From positions 1 to 14,645 of the forward strand of contig CALDHY010000060.1 in NCBI GenBank assembly GCA_937901445.1: a stretch of 14,645 nucleotides of DNA, read 5' to 3'. Below, piece after piece: positions 8,209 to 14,298 of the stretch. The DNA comes from an uncultured Selenomonadales bacterium. Its GTDB lineage: Bacteria; Bacillota; Negativicutes; Selenomonadales; Selenomonadaceae. Within the stretch, counting starts at the first letter, position 1, and every line of letters begins with the position of its first letter. Position numbers and translations under genes: made by a program. Below the pieces are notes generated by a model, which was not told the DNA's origin, did not search any database, and saw nothing but the letters and a program-made list of their open reading frames with translations.

Positions 8209-8365
8209 CTTGACTGCTGAATTTAAATTTTCATTGACTAAAAAAAATTTGCCCGCAGACGCGCAGATTTGCCCCTGTGGTGAATTTTTCGGCGTCAATG
8301 GTACAAAGATGTTAAAAATTTTTGAAGGCGGCTTAAATCGAATTTCAGCGCAAATGGAAGTTTAT

Positions 8366-8941
8366 TTATTTTTTTGTGGTGCTCGGAATTTCTTTAACAA
8401 CTTTGCAAGGGTTGCCGAACGCTACGACTCCGACCGGAATATCTTTTGTTACAACCGCGCCCGCGCCGATAACCGAATTACTGCCAATCGTGACGCCCGG
8501 CAAAACTACAACGTTTCCGCCAATCCAAACGTTATCGCCAATAGTGATAGGTTGCGCCTGTTCAAAGCCGGCGTTGCGTTGTGTAACGTCCAGCGGATGC
8601 AGCGCGGTATAAAAGCCGCAATTCGGACCTATGAAACATTTTTTGCCGAATTTAATTTTCGCGCAGTCCATAAGGTAAACATTGTGATTAAAGAAACATC
8701 CCGCGCCCATAAAAACATTGTAGCCGTAGTCAACCATAAACGGCGGCATAATTTCAATTTGTTCAATTTCAACATTTTGCAGAATTTCGCGCAGGACATC
8801 GCGGCGGTGTCCCAAATCACTCAATGGCAAGTTATTGAACTCAAGGCAATAATCCTTAACAATCATACGCTCTCTCAAAAGTTCAGAATCAAAATTTGCA
8901 TTGTACCATTTGCCCGCGAGCATATCGCCCTTTGCTGACAT
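8366..8941 (-). CDS. Sugar (maltose/galactoside) O-acetyltransferase, left-handed beta-helix family
   Basis: Cytoplasmic acetyl-CoA-dependent enzyme that acetylates a sugar hydroxyl; the physiological substrate is unclear for most members. It is 191 aa, as usual for Maa/LacA-type enzymes. The N-terminal Mac domain reads MLAGKWYNANFDSELLRER. The catalytic His lies in GFYTALHPLD. The beta-helix hexapeptide repeats include ITIGDNVWIGGNVVVLPGVT and SVIGAGAVVTKDIPVGVVAFGNPCKVV. The ATG has a GGAG SD at 8951-8954 with 9-nt spacing. No convincing promoter is visible directly upstream; a T-tailed hairpin (8972-9028) lies in its leader region and could be a terminator of the gene before it or an attenuator. 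Probably its own transcription unit, or read-through from 9557. Confidence 0.92.
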   Translation of the reverse strand: MSAKGDMLAGKWYNANFDSELLRERMIVKDYCLEFNNLPLSDLGHRRDVLREILQNVEIEQIEIMPPFMVDYGYNVFMGAGCFFNHNVYLMDCAKIKFGKKCFIGPNCGFYTALHPLDVTQRNAGFEQAQPITIGDNVWIGGNVVVLPGVTIGSNSVIGAGAVVTKDIPVGVVAFGNPCKVVKEIPSTTKK

Positions 8942-8971
8942 TTTAAATCACTCCATTACAAAAACTTTGAG

Positions 8972-9028
8972 AAAAAAAATTCGCCGCAATGAAATTTTTT
9001 CCTGCAATTTGACAGTTCCATTACGGCG
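8972..9028 (-). terminator. Hairpin with T8 tail between the coiled-coil gene and the acetyltransferase gene
   Basis: Minus-strand RNA: CGCCGTAATGGAA (9028-9016) pairs along all 13 positions with TTTCATTGCGGCG (8994-8982), two pairs being G-U, around a 21-nt loop; AA and eight T follow (8979-8972). On the plus strand the same positions would be A-C mismatches, so the structure belongs to the minus transcript. Likely the terminator of the 9557-9096 gene, or an attenuator before the acetyltransferase. Confidence 0.6.
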
Positions 9029-9037
9029 CAATATAAT
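9009..9037 (+). promoter_or_regulatory. Perfect consensus sigma-A promoter on the plus strand with no gene downstream
   Basis: TTGACA (9009-9014), exactly 17 nt, TATAAT (9032-9037): 12 of 12 consensus bases. The only thing downstream on this strand is a terminator hairpin about 30-50 nt beyond the predicted start near 9043. It points against the neighbouring minus-strand genes. Confidence 0.6.
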
Positions 9038-9042
9038 TTCAT

Positions 9043-9097
9043 AGGATTTTTAAATTGATATTTTAACCGCCTGTTTTTCGGCGGCTTTTCTTTTTTT
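9043..9097 (+). ncRNA. Candidate ~50-nt small RNA between a consensus promoter and a terminator
   Basis: Predicted transcript from near 9043 to the T tract ending at 9097. It has an AU-rich single-stranded 5' part (9043-9066), then the stem CCGCC/GGCGG with an 8-nt loop and a U-rich tail. It holds no useful ORF (only TTG ATA TTT TAA). The 3' end touches the stop codon of the opposing coiled-coil gene. It could instead be the scar of a deleted gene, leaving promoter and terminator side by side. Confidence 0.4.
9067..9097 (+). terminator. Rho-independent terminator, plus orientation
   Basis: CCGCC (9067-9071), 8-nt loop, GGCGG (9080-9084), C, then TTTTCTTTTTTT (9086-9097). The T-rich tail is on the plus strand; on the minus strand the hairpin lacks a good T tract. 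It overlaps the last codon of the convergent gene at 9096. Confidence 0.65.
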
Positions 9098-9557
9098 ATT
9101 CGGCGTTATCTGCAGTTTGAACTTGAGCAGTTGCGGCGGGCGGAGTTTGTACCGGCGGTTCAGTTTTATCCGGAGTAAAAATCGCCCATGCAAATCCCAT
9201 TACAGCTACGACAATCGCTCCGACGCCTAAAATTGTTGCTATTGCGGTAGTGTGAATTTGGTTAGACAGTTTATCAAATTTGTCATCAATTTTTTGGTTA
9301 AGTTCCTTAATATCTGCATCGTGTTTTTCGCGCAACGTTTCAATCTTTGCATCTGTACGCGCAATTTCGGCGGCACGCATTGAGTTTTGTTGACGCATTT
9401 CGTTTTTGAAATCTTGAAGTTCCGCCGCACGTAAAGCGTTTTGTTGGCGTATCTCTACAATAAAATCATCAACTTTTTGAGCCAAAACATTTACCTTGTT
9501 ATCAAGTTCATTAGTTTTATTTTCGAGTTTGTCAACGCGGTTTTCCAAGTCTGCCAT
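9096..9557 (-). CDS. Small coiled-coil membrane protein of unknown function
   Basis: I do not recognise a named family. From the ATG at 9557 the protein is 153 aa. Residues 4-30 form regular heptads (LENRVDK, LENKTNE, LDNKVNV, LAQKVDD), predicting a coiled-coil oligomer. Residues 35-64 hold an 18-residue duplication with the shared pattern (I/M)RQQN(A/S)(L/M)RAAE(L/I). A further helix runs to residue 100, then a single membrane helix (about 104-126, AIATILGVGAIVVAVMGFAW) and a Pro/Ala/Thr-rich tail. An in-frame GTG at 9566 is rejected because it abuts the AAGGAAG SD, while the ATG sits 8 nt from it. It has its own extended -10 promoter just after the ompM terminator. Its position next to ompM suggests an envelope role, but this is only inference. 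Confidence 0.85.
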   Translation of the reverse strand: MADLENRVDKLENKTNELDNKVNVLAQKVDDFIVEIRQQNALRAAELQDFKNEMRQQNSMRAAEIARTDAKIETLREKHDADIKELNQKIDDKFDKLSNQIHTTAIATILGVGAIVVAVMGFAWAIFTPDKTEPPVQTPPAATAQVQTADNAE

Positions 9558-9580
9558 TGTGAACACTTCCTTTCAAAATT

Positions 9581-9609
9581 ATTATAGCAGAAATTTTTGT
9601 AACCAAAAA
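9581..9609 (-). promoter_or_regulatory. Extended -10 promoter of the coiled-coil protein gene
   Basis: Minus strand TGCTATAAT: a perfect TATAAT (9586-9581) with the TGn extension. The -35 is weak (TTTTTG at 9609-9604, 17-nt spacer) and overlaps the T tract of the ompM terminator. Predicted start near 9574, a leader of about 17 nt. Confidence 0.65.
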
Positions 9610-9634
9610 GAGCCCCCGACAGAATCGAGAGCTC
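9605..9634 (-). terminator. Rho-independent terminator of ompM
   Basis: Minus-strand RNA: GAGCTCTCGA (9634-9625), 5-nt loop, TCGGGGGCTC (9619-9610), then five T (9609-9605). The stem has 10 pairs including two G-U. It lies 44 nt past the ompM stop and just before the promoter of the next gene. Confidence 0.85.
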
Positions 9635-9677
9635 CCGTGTTATCAGTTAAGTTATTAAGTTCGATTGTAAGTTAATC

Positions 9678-11141
9678 TTAGAAGAAGAATTCGGCACGTG
9701 CCCAGAAGTGTTTATCTTTAAGTTTTGAATCAATGACTTTAGCATCAGCATATCTTACTTGGAGACCAACATTTTTGAACGGAGCATAGCCCGCGCCGAC
9801 GTGCCAGCCTTTTTCGCCTGTACGAATGTCATCGCCTTGATTTGAAACGATACCGACGCCGCGACCAAATCTTGCATAGCCTGCCCAAATAGCCCAATCG
9901 CCTTGATCTGCATAATCGCCATATTTACCATAGCGAAGATCAACTGCCCAAGCGTTATCTTGATAATCAGCTTTGGAGTTATTGGCATAGCTGCCGTGCA
10001 AGTCAAACATACTGTTAAATTTGTAACCGAGACCTACAGCCCAAATACCGGCTTTGTCTTCATTAGGAATACCCCAACTATTGGTCTTATTGCTGTAATC
10101 TGCAAAATCGCCATCTTTTGCGAAGTAGTAGCTTGCGCCGCCATAAAGTCCTGTATCGCCGGGATTATAACGAACATTCAAACCAACAATATCTGTCGGG
10201 TCGTCACTGGTACCGGCACTGCGAGAATAGAATCCTGCATATTCAGGTTCATCGCCGCCACCGGCACGTCCGGCAGTTGCAATGAATTTCCATTTGCTAC
10301 CGAATGAAAGTTCAGCACCTGAAACTACAGTATCAACTGCAACGCCATCTTCGATTGAGGGGCAGAATCCGATACGACCAAGTTTAATTCCAAATTTGTC
10401 ATAATCGCCTTGTGCATATGCTCTCTTAAGGAAAACATCCTGTGTACTGTCATTTTGAAGGCTGAAGTTTGCATCGAAACGAGCAACTGCTTTCCAATGG
10501 TCATTCAATTCAGCTGAAGGTTCAAGACGAAATACGCCATCATGTCCGCTTGTTTTAGCAGTAGCACCATAACCGGTAAATTTGCGGTGATTGTAGGTGT
10601 ATTCAATTTTGCCTGTCCATTTTACAACGTCAGCATTTCTTTCAAGATCACTAACGCGACCATCAAGGTCATCAACGCGATCTTCGAGCTCATTGACACG
10701 CACGCCGAGCCTCTTCAATTCAGGTGCAAATTCAACTTTAAGTTTTTGAAGCAATGAAGCTTGTTCGGAAGTTAAACCGGATTTACCGTTTGCAATTTCT
10801 TGGCGCAATTCTTCTTGACCTGCTTCAAGGTCTTGAAGTCTTTGACGTTCGGCATTAGTCATGCCTGCACCCTGATCAGCACCGGAAGTATTTGAATATC
10901 TTGCCAATGCACGTGCAACCATCTGCGCCATTTCATAACGGGTGATATTGCGGTTGCCGCGGAAAGTTCCGTCGCCGTAACCTTCGATAACGCCGTCTCT
11001 TGTAAGAGTTACAACAGCATTATAAGCCCAATGCCCTTCAGGAACATCACTGAAAGGACTGTCGCTTGGTGCCGCAAAAGTTGTGGCAGTTGCGCCAATT
11101 ACGAGTGCGCCTGTCAAGGCAGCTACTAAAGACTTTTTCAT
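9678..11141 (-). CDS. ompM: OmpM-type SLH-domain outer-membrane porin-like protein
   Basis: Major outer-membrane protein type of Negativicutes, tethering the outer membrane to the cell wall through its SLH domain and forming a porin-like barrel. From the ATG at 11141 it is 487 aa: signal peptide MKKSLVAALTGALVIGATAT with cleavage near TFA|A (about residue 23), SLH domain at 28-74 (FSDVPEGHWAYNAV to NITRYEMAQMVARA), coiled coil at about 95-170 (NELEDRVDDLDGRVSDLERN), then an aromatic-rich beta-barrel ending HFWARAEFFF, a C-terminal Phe typical of BAM-assembled proteins. The upstream ATG at 11150 abuts the AAGGAGG SD, whereas 11141 has 9-nt spacing. It has a near-consensus promoter and a terminator of its own, as expected for an abundant protein. 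Codon choice differs from its neighbours: five of the nine GATC sites seen lie here. Confidence 0.95.
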   Translation of the reverse strand: MKKSLVAALTGALVIGATATTFAAPSDSPFSDVPEGHWAYNAVVTLTRDGVIEGYGDGTFRGNRNITRYEMAQMVARALARYSNTSGADQGAGMTNAERQRLQDLEAGQEELRQEIANGKSGLTSEQASLLQKLKVEFAPELKRLGVRVNELEDRVDDLDGRVSDLERNADVVKWTGKIEYTYNHRKFTGYGATAKTSGHDGVFRLEPSAELNDHWKAVARFDANFSLQNDSTQDVFLKRAYAQGDYDKFGIKLGRIGFCPSIEDGVAVDTVVSGAELSFGSKWKFIATAGRAGGGDEPEYAGFYSRSAGTSDDPTDIVGLNVRYNPGDTGLYGGASYYFAKDGDFADYSNKTNSWGIPNEDKAGIWAVGLGYKFNSMFDLHGSYANNSKADYQDNAWAVDLRYGKYGDYADQGDWAIWAGYARFGRGVGIVSNQGDDIRTGEKGWHVGAGYAPFKNVGLQVRYADAKVIDSKLKDKHFWARAEFFF

Positions 11142-11280
11142 TTTGAACATCCTCCTTAAATTTGAACCGTTAAAACTGAAAAATCCTTACTTTAACCTTC
11201 CGGCTCGGTTCAGGAGGCTTTCTGTTTGGAGTGTCCATGTTTCCTCTAAACTCTTTCAACCTGTTCCTTACCTTCAAGTT
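11142..11280 (-). promoter_or_regulatory. ompM 5' leader with possible SD-sequestering structure
   Basis: The leader RNA contains CCTCCTGAACCG (11217-11206). Its GAACCG half can pair with CGGTTC (11169-11164), and its CCTCC half with the GGAGG of the ompM SD (11155-11151). The second strand carries about six extra bases between the two paired blocks, which would form a bulge. This would hide the ribosome-binding site in one fold and expose it in another. The pairing is visible in the sequence; a regulatory role is inference. Confidence 0.5.
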
Positions 11281-11286
11281 GCGCGT

Positions 11287-11315
11287 AGTATAGTACAGAA
11301 ATTTTTCTTTGTCAA
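11287..11315 (-). promoter_or_regulatory. Sigma-A-type promoter of ompM
   Basis: On the minus strand TTGACA (11315-11310), a 17-nt spacer, then TATACT (11292-11287). It matches consensus at 11 of 12 positions. The predicted start near 11280 gives a leader of about 139 nt before the ompM ATG. Confidence 0.85.
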
Positions 11316-11495
11316 GCTTTTTTTTATTAAAAATTTGCCGCTTTTTTCAGTTGACTTTCAGAATATTTCAGTAAAATATTGTTGCACTTGAAAAAACTTT
11401 TTTCACTTACAGGAAAAATTCAGATTAAGTCGAATTAAAAAATTTTACGCCCTTTTTTATAAATTTTTGATAAATGGCGTTACAACAAGGAAAAT
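11316..11495. other. AT-rich noncoding stretch upstream of ompM
   Basis: No gene is visible between the ompM -35 box and the DUF445 terminator. The stretch holds the CTGAAA repeats (11345-11371), a 17-bp palindrome TGAAAAAA-C-TTTTTTCA (11389-11405) and A/T tracts that could act as UP-element or bent DNA. The rest of it has no feature I can support. Confidence 0.5.
11345..11371 (-). promoter_or_regulatory. Three phased CTGAAA direct repeats upstream of the ompM promoter
   Basis: On the minus strand CTGAAA occurs at 11371-11366, 11361-11356 and 11350-11345, with start-to-start spacing of 10 and 11 nt. All three therefore lie on one helix face, the nearest 29 bp upstream of the ompM -35 box. 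This geometry resembles binding sites of OmpR/PhoB-type response regulators. The repeats are seen; the regulator is inferred. Confidence 0.4.
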
Positions 11496-11601
11496 AAAAA
11501 AAGCCGCCCTTGTAGTGGGATAGTTGGATAGTGGTGTAGTGGTGTAGTTTTTTTGCTACCACACTACCGCACTATCACACTACCAAACTAAAAAGGCGGC
11601 T
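11496..11601 (-). terminator. Terminator of the DUF445 operon built from an octamer-repeat palindrome
   Basis: Outer stem AGCCGCC (11601-11595 on the minus strand) with GGCGGCT (11508-11502), followed by seven T (11502-11496). Between them lie two 35-nt arms (11513-11547 and 11556-11590) flanking an 8-nt spacer. Each arm has four TAGTnnnn octamers plus a final TAG, so the arms align in register as inverted repeats with mismatches at the variable positions. The plus strand also has a T tract beyond the stem, so it may act in both directions. Confidence 0.7.
11513..11590. repeat. Octamer tandem repeats arranged as an inverted pair
   Basis: Left arm octamers are TAGTGGGA, TAGTTGGA, TAGTGGTG, TAGTGGTG, TAG. 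The right arm, read on the other strand, gives TAGTTTGG, TAGTGTGA, TAGTGCGG, TAGTGTGG, TAG. The TAGT core is invariant in all eight units while the other four bases vary. This is a candidate variable-number repeat. Confidence 0.8.
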
Positions 11602-11609
11602 AAATTTTT

Positions 11610-12908
11610 TTAAGAAATTATTTTAATCAGCGCAAAAATTATTACGCCGATGAAAGAACCAACTATGGAGCCGTTCATTCTAATCCAGACAAAATCCGGC
11701 TCGGCTTTATCGTAAACCAAACTGTTAAGTTGTTCGTCAGTCATTCTGTTAAGCGCGGACTTTGCAACTTCACCAACGAGCGGCTGTGCATAAAACGTGG
11801 CACGCGCCGCCAATTCGCCGAGAAATTTTTCTACGGCTTTTTTTATTTCGCCGTCATTTTTTAAACCTGCTAAAAATTTGTCGTACAGTTCAATTAAAGT
11901 TTCAGCCAAAATTACGCCGAAATTTTTTGAGACCTGCGCGACGGGGGCAAATTCATTAAGTTTCATTTCTAAAATTGGCGTTTCAATTTTTGCAAGCGCA
12001 GTTTCAACAGTTTCTTCGAGCGGCAACGCGGCGGCTAAGTCAACCTGCACCTGCTCAATTAATTTTCTAAAATCTGAAGTTTCGGCAAGCTCTGAAAGTT
12101 TCAATCTGCATTCATTTAATGTGCGGCGTTGTATCTGCGTATTTCTTGAAAGTTCGTCCAAAAGTTTTACAAGTTGAACTTGCATAATTTCAGCCGCCTC
12201 TTCAAAGTTCACGAAGTTTAACATCTGCGCCAAGCCCGCCATTAACAGTGAAAATGCGCCCGCGTTTTTAGTTTTTTCCTCTGCAAATTTTTCTAAGACG
12301 CCCTGAAGTTTTGCGCGTGTTTCATCTTTGGCGGCAATGTCTTTCAGTTTCTTCATCAAGCCTGCAAAAAGTTCAGTGTCTTTGCCGGTAGATTTTAACC
12401 ACCGCCCGCCGTCGTCAATTAATTCTGTTACCGGAATGTTTTCAAGTTCCCGCCGTAATTTTTGGGCGATTAACTTTGACTGCGATTTTTTATCTGTTGA
12501 CGTAATATATTTTTTCAGCGCGGCTAAAATTTCGTTAAGTAAAAAATGTTTAGTTTCCGGCTTTTCAAGATAATTTATCAGTACCGGCAACAAGTCGAAG
12601 TTGTCAAGCTTTTTGAAAAGTGCGCGCCTTGAAAAAAATTCTTGCTGTACCATTGTGGTTGACGCCTCAACAAATTCTTTTCGGCGATTAGGCAGTATTG
12701 CCGTATGAAATGGAAAACCGAGCGGCTTTTTAAATAGTGCGGTTACTGCAAACCAGTCAGCGATACCGCCGACCATTGCCGCCTCTGTAACAAATAAAAT
12801 TCCTTCAGTCAAAATTGATTCAGGGTACAAAATTCTAAAACCGACCGCCGCCACAAAACACAGCGCGGCACATAAAAGCGTTGTATCTGCTTTATTCCAT
12901 CTTTCCAA
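11610..12908 (-). CDS. DUF445 family membrane protein, copy 1
   Basis: Member of the DUF445 (YheB/YjiN-like) family, function not established. It is about 432 aa: N-terminal hydrophobic helix (LLCAALCFVAAVGFRIL), then the family signature GGIADWFAVTALFKKPLGFP and HTAILPNRRKEF, a long charged helical region, and the C-terminal motif IRMNGSIVGSFIGVIIFAL as a second membrane segment. Both ends are probably in the inner membrane with a large helical domain between. I prefer the TTG at 12908: the SD AAGGAG (12917-12922) lies 8 nt before it, whereas the in-frame GTG at 12915-12917 overlaps that SD. It follows its paralogue across a 66-nt gap containing heptamer repeats and ends at an octamer-repeat hairpin terminator, so the two probably form an operon. 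Confidence 0.88.
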   Translation of the reverse strand: MERWNKADTTLLCAALCFVAAVGFRILYPESILTEGILFVTEAAMVGGIADWFAVTALFKKPLGFPFHTAILPNRRKEFVEASTTMVQQEFFSRRALFKKLDNFDLLPVLINYLEKPETKHFLLNEILAALKKYITSTDKKSQSKLIAQKLRRELENIPVTELIDDGGRWLKSTGKDTELFAGLMKKLKDIAAKDETRAKLQGVLEKFAEEKTKNAGAFSLLMAGLAQMLNFVNFEEAAEIMQVQLVKLLDELSRNTQIQRRTLNECRLKLSELAETSDFRKLIEQVQVDLAAALPLEETVETALAKIETPILEMKLNEFAPVAQVSKNFGVILAETLIELYDKFLAGLKNDGEIKKAVEKFLGELAARATFYAQPLVGEVAKSALNRMTDEQLNSLVYDKAEPDFVWIRMNGSIVGSFIGVIIFALIKIIS

Positions 12909-12925
12909 AATTTTCACTCCTTTTT

Positions 12926-12953
12926 AAGGGCTAAGGGCTAAGGACTAAGGGCT
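12926..12953. repeat. Heptamer tandem repeat between the two DUF445 genes
   Basis: Four contiguous heptamers: AAGGGCT, AAGGGCT, AAGGACT, AAGGGCT, followed by a degenerate GGGGATT. On the coding (minus) strand each unit reads AGCCCTT or AGTCCTT, and its CCTT can pair with the AAGG of the SD at 12917-12922. The array lies in the leader of the downstream DUF445 gene. Confidence 0.8.
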
Positions 12954-12974
12954 GGGGATTTTTAATAAAAATTT

Positions 12975-14255
12975 TTAATTTACAATCTGCGAGATTATCA
13001 ATGAAACAATGTACAAAAACATTCCGGCAAGCCCGCCGCAAACAGAGCCGTTAATCCTAATCATTTGTAAATCGTCAGAAACGCGACTTTCAACAAATTC
13101 AGTAAGTTTATCGTCATCGAATTTGTCAAGGCGTTCACGAATCAACGCGGGGATTTGGTCGTGGTATTCGTTCAAAAGATTTTCAATCATATTTTTAATC
13201 AGCGCGTCAAAATTATTCTGCAATTCCGTACTAAAAATAAATTCGTCAATTTTTTTGTCAACAAGATTATCAATTTCAGACTGCCAAAACTTCCCGCCCT
13301 GCGCGAGCCAATTTTGAAGATAACCGGCAACGTCAATTTTTGTATTAAAAATATTTTCAAATTCGGATTGAAATTTTCCGGTGTCAATGTTGGAAGTGGC
13401 AGAATTTACGGCGTTTGAAAAAGATTTTATTAAATCCTGCGCGACTTTATTTTTTTCCGCACTGATAACGCCGTTTGCTTGCAGGGCGTCAATCGTTTCA
13501 GTAACTTTATCGCCGACGTTTTCATTAAGGATTGACAAAATTTTTTCGTCAGTCAAATTCATTGACGCAAGCACCATAGCGCGCCCGGCACTGTCTCCTT
13601 CGTACGCCTCGCGCAGTTCTTTAATCTTTTTGTAAATCTCTTCCTGCATATGTTCGGAGCTTAAAATTTTTCTGCCGGTATCCAGCAACATAATTAAAAT
13701 TTTACGAGCAGTCTTTTCTTTCGTGACAACCTTGACAGCGGCAGTTATAATTTTTTGCACGTCAAAATTTTTAACCTCATTTTCAATAAGCGGTGCAACC
13801 TCCCTTGAAACTTTCTCAACGTCAATATTTTTAAAAAGTTCACTGCAAATTTCGCCGACAAGTATTTTAACCTTTTTTCTGCCGCCGTAATTTTCCAGAA
13901 AATCTATCAAAAGTTTGGCGGCGTTTTCGTCTTTTAATGTTTCCATAATGTTTTTGGTGTTTAATAAATCTTCGCCAACAAATTCAATCAGAGCTTCAGA
14001 AATTCTTTGGCGGTTGCGTTTCAAAATTTCAGTGCGGTAAGAAATTCCCAGCGGCTTATGAAAAAGCGCGGTAACTGCAAACCAGTCGGCAAGCCCGCCT
14101 ATTGTTGCCGCTATAAAGCCGTGATTAAATAAATTTAAAATCGTTGCGCCGGTTGAAGTTGTAATAAAATTGGCAAGCGGCGAAGTCGGCAAAGTTCCAG
14201 CCGCCAAAATCGCACAGCCCGCTAAAGTTGTTGTCGCTAAGGTTTTATTTTGCAA
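12975..14255 (-). CDS. DUF445 family membrane protein, copy 2
   Basis: Paralogue of the next gene in the operon, function not established. It is 426 aa, beginning with a hydrophobic segment (TLAGCAILAAGTLPTSP), then the signature GGLADWFAVTALFHKPLGI and RTEILKRNRQRI, a long helical charged middle (about residues 75-390), and ending IRINGSVCGGLAGMFLYIVS, a membrane segment matching that of copy 1. The TTG start at 14255 is supported by a GGGAGG SD (14264-14269) with 8-nt spacing; no ATG competes. An extended -10 promoter (14290-14298) lies just upstream, with an 11-nt T tract (14270-14280 on this strand) between the probable transcription start and the SD. The two copies are clearly diverged outside the shared motifs, so the duplication is not recent. 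Confidence 0.88.
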   Translation of the reverse strand: MQNKTLATTTLAGCAILAAGTLPTSPLANFITTSTGATILNLFNHGFIAATIGGLADWFAVTALFHKPLGISYRTEILKRNRQRISEALIEFVGEDLLNTKNIMETLKDENAAKLLIDFLENYGGRKKVKILVGEICSELFKNIDVEKVSREVAPLIENEVKNFDVQKIITAAVKVVTKEKTARKILIMLLDTGRKILSSEHMQEEIYKKIKELREAYEGDSAGRAMVLASMNLTDEKILSILNENVGDKVTETIDALQANGVISAEKNKVAQDLIKSFSNAVNSATSNIDTGKFQSEFENIFNTKIDVAGYLQNWLAQGGKFWQSEIDNLVDKKIDEFIFSTELQNNFDALIKNMIENLLNEYHDQIPALIRERLDKFDDDKLTEFVESRVSDDLQMIRINGSVCGGLAGMFLYIVSLIISQIVN

Positions 14256-14289
14256 GTCTTGAGCCTCCCAAAAAAAAAAATTTCTACAA

Positions 14290-14298
14290 ATTATAGCA
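14290..14298 (-). promoter_or_regulatory. Extended -10 promoter of the DUF445 operon
   Basis: Minus strand TGC-TATAAT (TATAAT at 14295-14290), no good -35. It shares the 11-mer TCTGCTATAAT with the promoter at 9581-9591. Predicted start near 14284, immediately before an 11-nt T tract (14280-14270) and the SD. Confidence 0.6.

Noticed and set aside
8160..8365. Promoter for potA
   Set aside because: I looked for -35/-10 pairs on the minus strand and found only weak matches (for example TTGACG without a fitting -10), so none is called.
8210..8938. Plus-strand ORF of 242 codons
   Set aside because: It lies almost wholly antisense to the well-supported acetyltransferase gene, has no recognisable domain, and its length is explained by the codon bias of the gene on the other strand.
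9903..10307. Plus-strand ORF inside ompM
   Set aside because: Antisense to the ompM barrel region; low-complexity Ile/Thr/Ala composition is typical of a shadow frame.
11148..11150. ATG three codons upstream of the ompM start
   Set aside because: It directly abuts the SD, and the downstream ATG begins a standard signal peptide (MKKSLVAAL).
11083..11391. Plus-strand ORF across the ompM start and leader
   Set aside because: No SD at its start; it overlaps the ompM signal peptide, leader and promoter, and encodes nothing recognisable. A nested 18-codon ORF beginning with the ATG near 11236 is equally unsupported.
11462..11490. Hairpin between GGGCGT and ACGCC on the minus strand
   Set aside because: Only about five base pairs around a loop of over 20 nt; too weak to call.
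11513..11590. CRISPR array at the octamer repeats
   Set aside because: The units are 8 nt with no spacers, and they form an inverted terminator; no cas gene is nearby.
12915..12917. GTG start for DUF445 copy 1
   Set aside because: It overlaps the AAGGAG SD; the TTG at 12908 has the correct 8-nt spacing.
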